DNA from: Otis tarda | Taxonomy: Eukaryota; Chordata; Aves; Otidiformes; Otididae | Length of the DNA stretch: 64,000 bases | Assembly: GCA_026413225.1 (NCBI GenBank) | Contig: CM048557.1 | Coordinates: 40,069,871 to 40,133,870 of the forward strand | Reading direction: 5' to 3' | Part shown: piece by piece, positions 13,401 to 27,050 of the stretch | Position numbering within the stretch: position 1 is the stretch's first letter | Layout of the letters: each line of letters begins with the position of its first letter | Position numbers and translations under genes: made by a program | Notes under the pieces: model-generated | What the model was told of the DNA's origin: nothing | Databases searched by the model: none | Seen by the model: only the letters and a program-made list of their open reading frames with translations

Positions 13401-16400
13401 GCAGGTCAGAACATAAGAAAAGTGATCTGTGATCTTGCAGCAACATACATAGACCATATAATTTGTACTTGTCTTTCAGTATCTCCAGATGGCCATTTCA
13501 TTTGGAGAATACTTCATAATATTCATCTAACATTTTCAAGTGGAAGTTTTAACCTTTGCTATTGCTGTATTTCTCGTATTCTATAGTTGCATTTTACAAA
13601 TTTTACACATTTTTATCGAAAGACAATTGCAAATATGCCAAGCTTGAATACATCACACTTTTTAAGGGTATGTCTGTAGCTTGCATCACTTCTATTAGAG
13701 ATATGTGGCCAGTGGCAATCTGTTTTAAGATGATACTAGGTTTCTTTTGTGCTCTTTGTCCCATTTTCTTAAAGAATATTTACATCTCAGTATTTGACTC
13801 TTCTGTTACACACCACAACAGCAAAGCAGGCACAAAAATAATGTCAATGGATTCCTAGCTTATTAAACACAAAAATTATTTTTCCTTATTTCTGTTTGCA
13901 TAAGTTAAAAGTAGAGTCATAGATGCAGATAGTACTTTTCTAAAATTGGAAGTTTCAATTTGTTTTTTTCTGTTTCTGCAGGCTTTTGAATCATGATAGG
14001 AAGAGTCTTGCCCTAATGTTCTGTGTTTAAGCAGAGGTGGTCATGCATAAAAGCTGCCATTTGTTGCAGGTACTTTGCTGTGTATATAGTCACTGCCTTT
14101 ATTTGGACTAGCGTTCCTTCAATGTTTAAGCTAATACACAGTCAGCTTAAAGGCACGATAACCTTCATGCAGCCTATAATGAATGCTGCACACCATTAAT
14201 TTATCCTTCTGTTCTTACATCCTATCCTTGAGATTCAGAAGACTATTATCCTTGAAAGTAATTATCTCCTGATTACTGCCTGCATTTCATATGACTTTTT
14301 TGTTTTCTAATACTTTAGCAGAGGAATGCATTTCTATAGTTTCAAAATTAGTTGAAGACAGTACTGAAGGATGTCAGATACAGTACTGTTTTCAGCATGA
14401 TTTAAACATTTGTGGATGTTTATTTGAATTTTTTATTTAATAGTCATCACTGCAGATTGTTACACAAATGAAGCTTGTGAACGAGAGGGAATGGGTATAT
14501 CAATAATTCCTTTTTGTTCTTACTGTTAAATGACTGCTTATTCATACCAAATTGTTTGATGATTTTCTGGAATCCCAGAATAAAATGTCAAGGGAAAATT
14601 CGTATCAATTCCATTAGATTAATTTAATCTGGATTTCTGTATCAGATTAGAAAAGCTTTTAGTCTACAAATACAGAAACAGATATAACTTTGTTTTGTAC
14701 TGACAACCAGTTTTTGCATAAGACAGTTGCTGATTTAAGTCTTTGCTTGTTCAACAATAAGAACTTCTAAAGGTGCAAAACTGAAAACATAAACCTGCTT
14801 TATGACTTGACTGGGCAAATGTTTTTCTTAAAGGTTGTTAATCTAGAAGTAAAATTGTTAATTATCCTTGGGGATGGTGAACTTGCCTTATGGGAGGCTT
14901 GAGTGATGGCAGAGAGCTTATTGGGGGTGTCTTGAGAGCCACTTCCTTGACTTCTCCTGTCTCCCTCCGAAGACATCTTGGCAGTGATGAAATACTGGCA
15001 GTTTGTGATGATAGTCTTATGAAATGAAGTTATAGTACACACAGTATGGTTCCCTAGTGTTTTGTTGCTAAGTAGTGCTTGTGCATGTTTAATCCCTTCC
15101 TTGAAATTTCCAAAATAGAAAATAGACACCTGGAGGGAAGGAAAACTATTCATCTCCGACCTGAAATATGTTTTCTTACATTGCTAAATAAAGGACTACA
15201 CAAATTCCCTTATTTACACACCCACATTATGCCAACGTACATGTTAACCTTTACAGTTGGCAGAAATTGGGAGACTGGCTGCCAGTTTCTGTTTTGTATA
15301 GATTGGTGTAATCAAGCATGGCACTACCGTATGAAATATGTAACAAATGATGTTAGAGTTTATCTCACAAGCCTGCAGTGCAGCATGAAAGGAGTGTTTG
15401 AAAAAGAAAGAAAAAGCAAAGGGCTTATCTTGCACCATACTTAATTTTGTGCACTAGGGATGAATGTGGGACAGCGATTTTATTTCTACAAATTAGGTGT
15501 GCAAATAATAATTTAAAAAGAGCAAAAGTATAAGGGAAGAATCCTTAAAAGGGGGAGAGTGAGTTCTTTTCATGCCACATATGTAGATGTGTTATTACAC
15601 TGGTTGAACTAAAGCAAGGATGAAGTTCTGCCCATGCTGGAACCAGTGGGACAGAATGCTGCTCAGATGTCTTTAATGTGATACAGTCCTAAAGGCAATT
15701 TTCCTGAAGACACTTTATATCCATTCTAGTATTCTCACTGCCAGCAAAACAGCTTTACTCCACAGTGCAGATAACTTTTCAGATCTGTCCTTAACACAAG
15801 ATATTTGAGACAGCCTCTGTTACTAACCTGCTGTAGTGGTGCTAAATTCCAGAGGAAAAGACTCAGTAATCAGTTTAACAAGGTGCTGGCATAAGCACAG
15901 TTTCCAGAGCAGAGTAGAAGGAAAGGGAATAGATACGCCTTGAAAGAAGAAAGCTATAGAAAATGGCTTTGAAAAGATTGTTTTACACTACTCAATTTCC
16001 TTTTGCCATTGGAAATTATTTTTTACAATATGAGAGAAAAGATAAGGTAAAAGTTGAGTAGAGATGTGTATTTCTACCTAAGTGAAAGGGCAAAAGAAAT
16101 GAAGCTTTAAACTTAAAAAAAAAAAGTTATTCTTTTTACACTAACATAATGGCTATATGAGGAGTTTTTGAGACTGTAAAAATGTGACTTGAAGCTTCTC
16201 AACTCTGATAGTTTAAGTTCTACATCCAAAATATTTTATTAGGAATCAGATTCTCAAATCTGATAAGTATTTATGAAAATGAGGAAGATGAGATTTTGAA
16301 TGATGATGAGCATTTGAATTTAAAGATGGTCTTATTTGAAAATATAGTCTGCTGCTTCTTTGTCATATTTTACTGTTTTCTACAGTGGAGTGACTTCAAG

Positions 16401-19264
16401 TACATGTTTCACACAGTGTAGTTTTGTTTTCAGAAAATGTTCTTTCTTGCATGAAAATTTTGTTCAGTTATAAGGATGTAAAAGTAAACTTTAGACTTTA
16501 AGGGTCCGTTTTCCTCTCACTCTGGTATAAAATGGCTATTGTGTGAATAGTAAGACACTTTAATTTCAGTTGACTATTATTTCCAGTTCAACTTGTGGCC
16601 CCATTGCCCTTAGAGATTTAGGTTTCCATTTTTTGATGTTCCTAAAATAGTCATGTTCTGTGACTTCAGCTGTTTTGGGAAAAGACTGATGCCATTCTCC
16701 CTCTAAGCTGTCTAGTGCGGCATGAGCCTGGAAGAGCAAGCAGAAGACAACAAGCTTTTGCAATCCATTTTAGAGAGTAGTTGAAATATCTTCCCTGAAA
16801 TTGGCAGCTATGTGCCGGCCCCTTCCATCTGCAGGCACTGGTACAGTTGGCAGTTTCCACCCTGCAAAATCAATCATGCCCCTTCCAGATTAAAGACCTA
16901 AATAATGTTCATGCATTTTAAGAGCATTTTTTAATTTCCTGTTATTTATAACAACACTTGGGGAAACTTGACACTGAAATCTGTTTCCCAACTGCATTTG
17001 TTTTTCCCTCATGTGTGCACACTGATTCGTTATTGCAAGATTGCTCATCAGTGCTGGACTTTTTTTTTTGTTTTAGGGTTTTGTTTAGTTTTAAGACGGA
17101 GGACTAAAGCACTCATTATCAAAACAAATATATAAAAAAGAGATTCGTTTTAAGAAGTGCTGAATCAGTGATAATGATTTCTTTAAGCTTTGCAATACCA
17201 TGTTTTAAAAAGTCCCTTAAAATGCTACCTCTAGCTCTTCTTTTGTTACACATGGTGAGTGGAAAACGAAACTGAAGAAGGAGGTTTTGTGCTGACCTTA
17301 GGCCAGACATCTGCCACAGCCATCACCTACTATAAGCTACAACACCGTCCTCATAGTTGAAAATGCTTTGGAAAAAAAGTGCTAAATTGGTTCTGGGCCT
17401 CAGGAAGATTTTTCTCATTGTTTTGATCTGTTATGTATACTTTGCATTAGCAGTATAGTGCAGGTTGTTGGGAACTGATCAGCCTGTCCAAAAGTTGAAA
17501 ATGTCTATGAGCCTGAAAAGTGCTTGAGCTATGTAACCAAATTGAGCTATTGGAGAAATTTGAGGATTTAGATCTTCATTGGAGGTGCTTCTTGGTGCAC
17601 TGATCTTCTGCAAAAAGGCAGTAAATGTTTGATTTAGTATCTTCATTTATGCAATCTCCACAGAAATTAATTTGGGATATCTGTTGCAAGATTAATTTGT
17701 CCTGTGCTATCTTATTGCTGTAAAATAATGTTTATGGCCTCCTTGGTCAGATTCTTTGCTCTCTAGAAAGAGCCTGTGGTGACTTCCAGGTTGAGTATCA
17801 ATTGAGTGTAGAATAAAGGGCATGTCCTGCATTTATAACTGGCCCTGTGTTGATCGTTGCACACTTAACCATAAGTTTAATCTCTAGGCTGATTTTGTAA
17901 CTTGGTACCAATATCTTATCACCTGTTCACTGCATCTCTGGTCCCATTCTGTGTGAAATAAATTCTTGTATTTCGTTTGATGCCAATTTCTCTTAAGTGA
18001 TGATTCATTTGGTTGCTCAAAATAAGCAACGTTTTCGAACGTTGCTGAATGCAGGATTTGAGAAGCAGATGTGAGGCCAGATGTGTAACCAGCTCTGTTA
18101 AACTTAATTTTAAAGAAAATACTTCAATGTCCTTTGTAAGTTTGGCTTTTGTCTTACTGAAGGAGTGTTAAATGTGGAGGAGTTCAGGGTTAGATTCTTA
18201 TTTTCTCATGCATCTTGAAGAGTTGTTGGCCTGGGACTGTTGTTGGGTAAACAGTAATAATGTTTCTGAAGTCCTAATTTGTCAGGAATAACTAAGGTTC
18301 TAATCTGCCTAATCTAAAAATAGGTGTGTGCAAATACATGGAGAGTTAGATGTGTTCCAGATGTGTCGTACCAACCGTGCATGTATCCTGTTAGCTGCTT
18401 GCCAACTAGGGTAATTTTGCTACTCGTTTGAGAACACTTCTACAAGATTCATACATTTCAGAAGCCTAAGGGTCTGCAGCTCATGTTTGGACCTGCTTGT
18501 TGAGCAGTAATTCTGAATAATAATGCTGAACATAATCCTTAGAGGGCTTGAATCATGTATATAATTGCCTAAGAAACAGTAGAAGATGCATCCTGATTGG
18601 CTAGATGAGATTATATTGTCAAGTTATTAAACTGTACAAAGGAACTTTTTTTTTCCCTGTACACTTAGGTAAAACCTGAATAATGTCATAAATGAGAGTA
18701 CAGGTGGCTTTGGTCTGAATTTTCTGTTTTGTTTTTTTTCTGTTTTTTTTTTTTTCTGTTAAATTTTAGATTGCTAGACTTAATTTGCTGCTCTGTGGTT
18801 CTGAGTGCACATCTGATATGGCTGACATAAGGTATCTACTTTGATCAAGAGAGCATTGTTTGAAAGATCACACAATGAAGAATAGGAAGAAATTCTGAAG
18901 AATAATTGACAATAATTGATAATTAGATTTTCTTTGAGCCATACACTTTTAAACTTTCACCCTTATGACCATGAAGGACTTCCTGAGTTGTCTAGTCCCT
19001 GTGGATACAGACATCATAACCAAAATCTTTCATAAACTTAAATTCCACCAAAGTTGGTAGAATGGGAAAAGGTGAGATTGTGTTCCACTCGTCACAGCTT
19101 CATAAGTAGTTGGTATTAGAGGCATGAAATATCACAACTAGTAAATTATTTCTAATTACTACAAATTTAGTTATAAAACATGGTTCAGAGTCTGAAATGA
19201 CAACAGACTCAAGTCTTTATCTACTGATTCTTATCTTCCTGGAGGACAAAATAATTTCTACTGG
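10488..19264. other. Unique AT-rich DNA, no gene seen
   Basis: About 8.8 kb with no recognisable gene. The longest open frames (121 codons at 15079-15444 plus; 117 at 14800-15153 minus, overlapping it; 114 at 12121-12465 minus) match no family I recognise and have AT-driven composition. Includes a T-run at 18743-18755 and a perfect 9-bp-stem hairpin with a TTCG loop at 18025-18046 (listed separately). Confidence 0.7.
18025..18046. repeat. Perfect hairpin with TTCG loop
   Basis: AGCAACGTT (18025-18033) is followed by TTCG (18034-18037) and the exact complement AACGTTGCT (18038-18046). It contains three CpG dinucleotides in a CpG-poor setting. If transcribed on the plus strand it would give a stable tetraloop hairpin. 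No function is known. Confidence 0.6.
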
Positions 19265-19269
19265 AATAT
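19265..19269. repeat. Target-site duplication, left copy (AATAT)
   Basis: AATAT immediately precedes the TG end of the LTR and is repeated exactly at 20407-20411 after its CA end. Five base pairs is the usual duplication size for ERVL-class integrases. Confidence 0.85.
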
Positions 19270-19452
19270 TGTCGTAGTTCAGCCCTGATCAGGACCAGAC
19301 TACGCAGTCTCTCTCTCACTCCCCCCACCCTCCGAGAGAACAGGGAGAGAAAATATAAGGAAAAATGGCTCGAGGTTTGAGATAAGGACAGGGAGAAATC
19401 CTTAAAGTTACCGTTACGGGCAAAACAGACTCGACTTGGGGAAAACTATTCA

Positions 19453-19458
19453 TTTATT
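19453..19458 (-). terminator. Polyadenylation signal in LTR copy 2
   Basis: The minus strand reads AATAAA; the same hexamer is conserved in copy 1 (134-139) and copy 3 (39994-39999). Its position about 185 bp before the LTR end supports the minus orientation. Poly(A) use is inferred, not shown. Confidence 0.45.
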
Positions 19459-20225
19459 ACTACAAACAGCAGGATAATGAGACAGAGAACAAGATAACCT
19501 CCATCCACCCCTCCCTCTTCCCAAGCTTAACATTATCTCTACTACCTCCCCCTCGGCACAGTGGGGAAGAGGGAATGGGGGTTGCAGTCAGTTCATCATA
19601 CGTTGTTTCACGCTGCTGCTTCATGGTCAGGGGAAGAACTCCTCACATTCCTCCCCTGCTCCATCGTGGGGTCCCTCCCACGGGCCACAGTCCTTCGTGG
19701 AACTGCTCCGGCGTGGGTCATCTCTTCCACAGAGTACAGTTTCTCCAGAACAGCGGCCCCAGCGGGCCCTCCATGGGCCACAGCCGCCTTCAGGCATCCA
19801 CCTCCCCTGGTACGGTGTCCTTCACGGGCTCCAAGTGGATCTCTGCTCCTCCGTGGACCTCCATGGGCTGCAGGGGGACAACCTGCTCCACCATGGTCGT
19901 CACCACAGGCTGCAGGGGAATCTTGGCCAGGAGCCGCATTACTCCTCCCCCTCCTTTCTGTACTGACCTTGGCGTCTGCAGCCGTTCCTCACAACAGGGT
20001 GGTAGATGTCTCTCAGGGTCTTTTTTTACATCTTATTCACTTCTCATCTCCTTTCCACTTCTTGCAGCTGGGCTGGACCGAGTCGGGCCCAGTCGGCTGC
20101 CTGGCGAGAGGCCAGAGGGTGAGGCCTGCAAGGCCCATGAGGCCTGCGCCTCCCCTTCTGCGCCTCTGCCCCCGCTCAGCTTCTTCACATCTTCTCTTCT
20201 CTCTTTTTTTTTCTGTTTTCCCCTT

Positions 20226-20233
20226 CTTAAATA
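20226..20233 (-). promoter_or_regulatory. TATA-like box in LTR copy 2
   Basis: Minus-strand TATTTAAG followed by AAGGGGAAAAC. It lies about 175 bp inside the proposed 5' end of the LTR, downstream of an ATTGG (CCAAT) box near 20270-20275. The conserved position in all three copies supports a U3 promoter. Confidence 0.45.
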
Positions 20234-20406
20234 CGTTATCGCAGAGGCGTTATCACGGGACATTCTGCTACCAATCGGCTCGACCTTGGCCAGCAGCAGG
20301 TCCGCCCTAGGCCCGGCTGAGTCCACTGAACAAAGGGGAGCGACTTCTAGCAGTTTCCTGCAGAAGCTACCACCTTAGGCCCCCCCTCACTAACAAAACC
20401 ACGACA

Positions 20407-20411
20407 AATAT
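20407..20411. repeat. Target-site duplication, right copy (AATAT)
   Basis: Exact match to 19265-19269 across the LTR. Confidence 0.85.
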
Positions 20412-23400
20412 GATGGTAACAGTAAAATTATTTTCTCAAGACAAGTATCATGATTTAAATATTTAAATTTTGGGTCTAATTATAAATATAGAGATGAACA
20501 TTACATTGGTGAAAGTAAATAGCAGTGTTTCAGAAATTGTCATTTTTTTTATTGTGGCTGTAGTTGGGAATATGTGCCAGGCTTAATTCATACTTAGGGT
20601 CCTTACGGTTTTTGGTAAGGTCTTCAAAGACTTCTTTACATGATCCTCCTGCTGATCATAAGTGGTTGTATCTGTTCAGAACACAGGTTTCCTGTATGAA
20701 TGAACCTGTCTTCAATACTAATGGCTAGGGAACATGAGATTGAATCCTGCAATCTGTGAGATAGGGATTTGCTAAGCCAAATGTTGTTTTTTATTTTTGA
20801 TAGTCCTCAATAAGATTTTCTTCCAACTGTTTATGTAGTCGTTATTAAATTGCACATACATTTCTAGGAAATTTAATAATTATTTTCTTATCACTTTTTT
20901 CAGAACAGTTTTACATATTTCATTCTATTTGCACTTCAAGGTTTCCCTTCCATTTATGTGTACCTCAAAGACTGTCCTGCGGTGTTGCTGATAAAAATAT
21001 TTTTAGGCTTTTAAAAAGCATCCATATAATATTCCCAGTTATTACACTTACCTGTTTTTCTCAATTTGTTCTTTGGCCTTTAACTCCTTACAAAAAGTAT
21101 CCTGAATATGTTGTCACTTAAGATGACAAAGTAAGCAACAAAATAATTATTTCTTTTAAAAATTTTTATTATTTTATTTTTTAAGTTATTTTCAGACTTT
21201 TCTTAAAGCTCTCTAATGGACTGGAAGTTTCTACCTAGTAGTTATTTCTTTGATTTTAGCACAAGACAATGAAGTACAGGAAGCAAATGGGGCAGGGGCG
21301 AGAGAGGATTGAGGTACCAATTTGTAAATGGTCTTATTTCTGAAAGAAATGTTAATAGGTCTTTTGCCAGGCTTGAGAGCCAGTTGTTGTGGTGGCTGCA
21401 GTTGTCTTGCCTGTGCACTTACTAGTGTCTGTCAGTCACTATGATGATACATTTCTTTATCATGTGTGTGATTATAAACCATTATTTTGTGAGAGAGGCC
21501 CTATGCTTTTCCTAGTGTCTCAGCTGCTCTTTGTAAAAGTTCTTCCGTCAAGAAATTCTTCAGACTTGTACAATAATGTATCAAGGTGGCAAACTCTGAC
21601 AGCTTCAAAAGCTAGGTTTCATTTCATAAGGGCTTTTAAGCTGTCTTGGATACGTACCTGGTAGACATTTCAGTCACTGTCTCTGTACTGTTTTCCTCTT
21701 GTTTCTTTCCCACATGCCATGAAAATATTTTCCTTTAAGTATTTACATAGTAACAGTCTTCCACGTGTGGGGTTTTTTTTTGGTGTGGTGTTGTTTTTTT
21801 TTTTTTTAGGAACAGTATTTTAATGGGTAATTGAGAAGGAACACTTCCTTTCTCGTTAGATACTGAATAATTTGATCTCTGGCTAATGTATTTGAAAAAT
21901 AATATTTCAATGTGTTAGGATAATAATAAAGTATTTTTTTTTCTCTTCCACAGGGTTATGTCTGTTTACACTGTTTTGCTATTTCTTCAGCGATAATATG
22001 AAGTCTTTTTATTGCAGTTTTGCTTAAGAAAACTGAGCATGTGACGGAGCTGTCAATCAGCATTTAGTCATACAGTATCTATTTCTATCCCTGTTCCTCT
22101 TAACACAGAGGGCTATTATAGTCTACATTACGGGATAGGTACTTTGGATATAGATATCCTTGAGGGGCAGGATTTATTATGAAAGAGAAGATTCAACATA
22201 ACATGAGACATAGTTTAAATAGCTGAATTTACTTACAAATTCTGAAAGTTAAACTAAGCAGAGGTTGCTTTTGTACACTGAATTTTTCTGTCTACTGACA
22301 CCTTTCTTTGGTGGATTGAATTTGGAACCAAGGCACTTCAGACAAGGCTATCAGTTTTTTTAATAATTGAAATTATCTAAGATAATTGTGATGTTATCTT
22401 CTGTGTCTCAAAGGCTGAGACTTTGACTTTCAGCTTTGTTTACACACTCCAGTGTCAGTGGTCACTGAAGTACCTTGTGTACTCCGATGATATCCACAGT
22501 GACTGGGTACCTACTCCTGACACAATTTCCCTCTTTTCGTCCTCATAATTACAAATCTTAGATAAAGTAAGCACCCAATGCATCTTTCAAGAAAAAAGTA
22601 AACTGAATAATACTTATGCCTGTGTTGGTTTAATTATCTCTTAGACAGAAATAAAAGGAATTAGATTTCTAAAACTGGAATAGGTTAGTATGACATTTGC
22701 AGTCTCATGCACATGTAACTTCTTACATGTGGAGACTTGTGTTGGCTGGATAAAGTAGATAGGTTCTCTAGTGTGAACTCAGTACTCGAGAGTTCTGGAC
22801 TCTCAACAAAATACTCAAAAATACAATTTATGTTACCGTGTTAGGGAACCTAATGTCTGAAAGAGAATGTATTTTCAAATGTTATTTTGTAAACAATGAC
22901 TTAAAGTAACAAGTAAATAAAATCTGCCTGGCCTCTTTTTTCTGTTTATTAGAACTTATGGATTGGTTCTTGAGATCTCAGTCAATTTACAGAGCTGACA
23001 AAAGATGTGTTGTGCCATATGCAGTACAGTAACCAGGGATATGGAAGTTAACTATGAGAAATGCAGAAGGAAACATTGTCTCTTTTCACTATGAAATTTC
23101 CTGTCTTGTCTGGCCTTTGGGCTTTCTTGAGTGTAGAACAGCCTGGATATTGTGGTCTTTTGGGGGCTGTAAGCAAATAGCTGCTATAGTTTTACAAGAA
23201 ACTACCAAATCTTGTTTAAACCTGATTCTTTCAGTTAGGAACTATTACGAGCATTTTCTTTTCTAAGTATTGCCAAAACACCGTTTATTATTTCATGCAG
23301 TTAAACACCTGCCCAATAACAGTGTACCAGTCCCTGTTGTTATATACAGTTGTAAAGGAGTCGGCCTGTTCTCTTAATTATTTCAACAATAAAAGCCAGC

Positions 23401-26400
23401 TTCTTCTTATTAATAGAATATTAGATTGACATTAACTGTTCTAAAACCTTGGATGATTTGGTACCATTTAGTGACTACATACTGAAGGTTTATAGTAGTT
23501 CCCAAAATGCAGCCAGTGCCCCACAAATAGGCACTAAATTAAGAATGGGAAGTTTTGTTTTTATCATATTTGCCAACTATTCCAATAAGGTTTTCTCTAC
23601 TGTAATTTAGAATGAAAATAGTTGTGAAACAGTCTCTGATGTGCTTACTCCTTGGCAAAATTTGTCCCTAGTTGTCTGATACAAGTAAATAATTAAGAGT
23701 TATTGTTGAGAAGTAGGAATTTGACTTGTCTACCTTCAGATATGGACTTTTGTTTGAGTAGAGAACTGAGCCATCACAGAGAAGTCATGTGAATTTGCCT
23801 ACCTGTACTGAGTCTTGAGAGGAGAAAAAATAAAAGGTGTATGGACATATTCCCCAGGAATTGCCTTAAAGAATATGAGAGTTAGCAGAAAATTACTTTC
23901 CATTTTGCATATAAATGTTATTTTCAGTTTAATTAGTGTATGCTCTTAATCTGTTGCTTACTCTATTAAAATGGAATTACTTTAGCAGAAGTAGACACGT
24001 TTATTCTCAACTACAAAATTAAGCACCATTCATTCTGCCTTGTGTTGTATATGTAAGATTAGTTATGTTGAATCACAGTAGTTAGAGAGGCAACATTTTT
24101 CAGGTTCCCTTTTGGAAGATAAAGACACATATTCCATGAAGAAGGCAAAATATTACTCATAGGACAGGAGGTTTAGCCTAGAAGAAATAGCCCTTGTAAA
24201 ATCTGGGTTTTTTTGCTTTACTGCAGATTCACATGCCTCATTTTCTGAAACTGGGTTGCTGTGTTTTTCCTTCTTTCTTTCTAAGCATCACACCACTGTA
24301 TAGTTCCACTTACCAAATGTTCTCTTTAGAGCTGTAAATGCAGCTGTAATACAAAATTTCTAATTGTAATAATGATGTATACAAACTCCTTAAAATTACT
24401 TAGTCCGATTGTGTCAGCAGTAATGTGCATGCAGAGTATTGTGGAGTCAAGTTCAAAAACATTTTTTTTTTAAATCTGTGTCACTTGCCTGCCTCCCCAC
24501 ACTGCCCTGAAACAGAGTGCCATGAAAGACCTCAGTCAGGTGCCTCGATTTACTATTCCAAAATGCAGTCTATATCTACTAGAAGACCTCCTCAGAAATT
24601 GTTTCCCCTGCTTCTCAGAAGATGCTGTATGGGGAGATAGCTTTTTATAGCACAGGATTTTTCATGCAGTCCTCTGGCAGGCTGCTGTTAGCCATTCTCC
24701 AAAGATTCGAGGCAAAGGCAGTTCACATACCATAGAGTTGTTGAGCTGTGCAAATTAATAGTTTTTCTCTGGCTATAGCATGCATTTGCTTCTGTAGTGA
24801 ATGTGGGACTGGAACAAGTATTTCTTTTAATGAAAGCCTGTATTTTGCTGCTGTTATTTTAGAGGTATTACTGGGTCCACAAACACAGTTACAACCAAAT
24901 ATTTGTCTGTTGTAGACCGTAAGCATTATGACGACTTGATGGCCTCATGGTTTGCTAGAGTCTAGCTAATGGCTTCTCATCTTGGTAGTGCTCCTTAAGT
25001 TCTTCTCTAATGCAAACTATTTTTAAAGTGATGTCTTTCTCCATAGTCCCTGTTCCAGCAGAACATCTTTGTATTGCAGTGTGTTGAAGAATGGAGAGAG
25101 GGACAAAACCTTGTTTTCAACTTGCATTGTGCACTGGTGAAACAGCTGTATCATTTCCAATGGCTTTTGGTGCATGGAACAGATGGAGGTTCTCCTCCTC
25201 TTCTCTTAAACATATAAGGCAATGACTGATTGTGTATATTATGTATACTTAAACTAATAATCAGATATTGGGAAATATAAAATTTGCTGCTAACACAGTA
25301 GAAAAAATTCACATGGCACTTTGCTAGCTGTGTTTCAGCATTTTGACAAGACCTTTTCTTCTGCACATAGTATTATGTATGTCTATAAAACTTTAGAAAA
25401 TAATTACAGGACATGCTATGCAAACTTAGTCTCTAGAGTCATATTGAAAATGTTACAGGTAGGAATCTTGTTAAAAGTCTTGCTAATTTCTGTATACTTT
25501 ACAAAGAGGAATGATGATATATCCATCTCAGCTAAATCTCAGTTACCATAGCAGTTTGTGGAAGAAGAATTGGGGACAGTAATACTGTATTTCCATGGTG
25601 AACACTGAAAATTGCAGAAGTTTTTCTGGCAGTTGAGTTCTCTGCTGTATGGCTCTTAGATTTACATGAGAAGATCAATGATTTCATTAGAACATAGTGG
25701 TAATAAAGTGGAATTTCTGCTGTGAGTATCCCCACTAAAAAGTATTCTACCCTTCAGCTTTCTGTATTCATTTCACGGATTACAAAATATTCGTCAGAAT
25801 AAGCAGAGAATATGTTTTGAAGTGTTATAACTTTTGCTCTCAGCAATAAGAGATACATTGTTTTTAAAGGACATCTAATGCTTTAGTCTGAGGAAAATCA
25901 AAGTTATAGATATTTTTATTTTTTAGGTGCAAGTAAATGAATAGCACACAAACATATACCAATACATCAGCTAGAGTCAATTTTCAAGAGAGAATGGTTT
26001 TGCGTTGGAAGCGTAGGCTTTCATCAAATTCTTTTATTGCTTACAACATTTCTTTTCTATCACCCACTCTTTCTCTCTCCCAGCAAAGGAACACACAACA
26101 AAACTAATGAAGCTTCAACACTTCTTCAAACTGAGAAATGCTTATTTCTCAGGTCAGTGAAGTCCTCTGGTCAGTTCAGAGACAACCTTACTGTTTAAAT
26201 GATTGAGATGAGTTTGAAGAAATGGCCTGGCTTTTTAGAGTAAGTTGCAGAGGTATATAGAAGCAACTCCAGAAGTCTCTGAGTTTCTAAAGTTGACCAG
26301 GAAGGTAGCCATTGTTTCCATAAACGTTTGTGACATTTGAATATATGTCATTTATTTGACATTTGTTTTTGTTGGTGATGCTGGTGGCCCCTAAGATGGT

Positions 26401-26735
26401 GGAAATCAGTTTCATGCTGGATTTGCATGTGTTCAGAAAGGTCTGGGCTGAGTTATCTCACTTCTGAGTTTACATTTTTTTCTTCTGAGAGTACATTCAA
26501 CTATGTTTTCTGTATTGGTACTGAAAAATTGCCTTCATTTTGCAGATGTGACTGTATATCCAAAATAAAAATTCTCCTGTCACTTTCTCAGTTCCTCTAA
26601 CTAGCAATGCCTCAAGCCTAGAGAAACTAGCACAGAGCCCTTAATTACTCTTGTCTCACACTTCTTTTTGATAACTGGGAAACATTTGCTGTCCTGCCTG
26701 TCACTAAGGCCTATAAACACATTCAATTTGATTCT

Positions 26736-26753
26736 AAAAAAAAAAAAAAAAAA
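26736..26753. repeat. A18 homopolymer run
   Basis: Eighteen consecutive A. No target duplication or coding remnant is visible upstream, so it is not called as a processed pseudogene tail. Confidence 0.9.
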
Positions 26754-27050
26754 CTGTTTTATGTGACAATAGCAGTTGATGCAGTCCTTGATTCTAATCT
26801 CTTTTGTTAACCTAACTTTTTCATGTTTTTTCTTCTGTTTTTCCACTACATTTACAAAAAGCTCCCTCCTGCTTTGAAACTTTCTTCCCTATCCCCTATT
26901 TATTTGTTATAAGAAAAACTTGAAAACACTTTGTGATGACCAGTATTGTTTAGTTACTACTCTGTTAATTCATCTATCTTTATTTCTCATTTTCATAAGC
27001 CCTTGGGGTATTGTCAACTCCACATGGCAACAGGGCAGCCACTGGTTATG

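Larger units (their letters stand above)
19270..20406 (-). mobile_element. ERVL-like solo LTR, complete
   Basis: Complete 1137-bp LTR bounded by inverted termini (TGTCGT at 19270, ACGACA ending at 20406; with one mismatch the inverted match extends to about 10 bp) and a perfect AATAT target duplication. It is much more GC-rich than its surroundings. In the minus orientation it shows a short U3 with CCAAT and TATTTAAG (20226-20233), then about 770 bp to the AATAAA signal (complement of 19453-19458), then about 185 bp to the end. The central part is built of degenerate reiterations of a 'GCTCCRNCRTGG' type module. No internal retroviral genes are adjacent, so recombination between two LTRs probably removed the provirus. 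Plus-strand frames of 249 and 267 codons across it are overlapping alternatives in GC-rich DNA and are antisense to the proposed transcript. It could be another ERV class, but the 5-bp duplication favours ERVL. Confidence 0.9.

Noticed and set aside
14800-15444. Overlapping opposite-strand frames of 117 and 121 codons
   Set aside because: Neither has a recognisable domain; overlapping open frames on both strands suggest chance.
1102-19264. LTRs at 1-1101 and 19270-20406 as the two ends of one provirus
   Set aside because: The 18 kb between has no gag, pol or env and contains unrelated CR1 copies, and the second LTR has its own perfect target duplication on both sides.
19561-20378. 249- and 267-codon plus-strand frames
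   Set aside because: Overlapping alternative frames in the second LTR; they resemble frames in copies 1 and 3 because the DNA is homologous.
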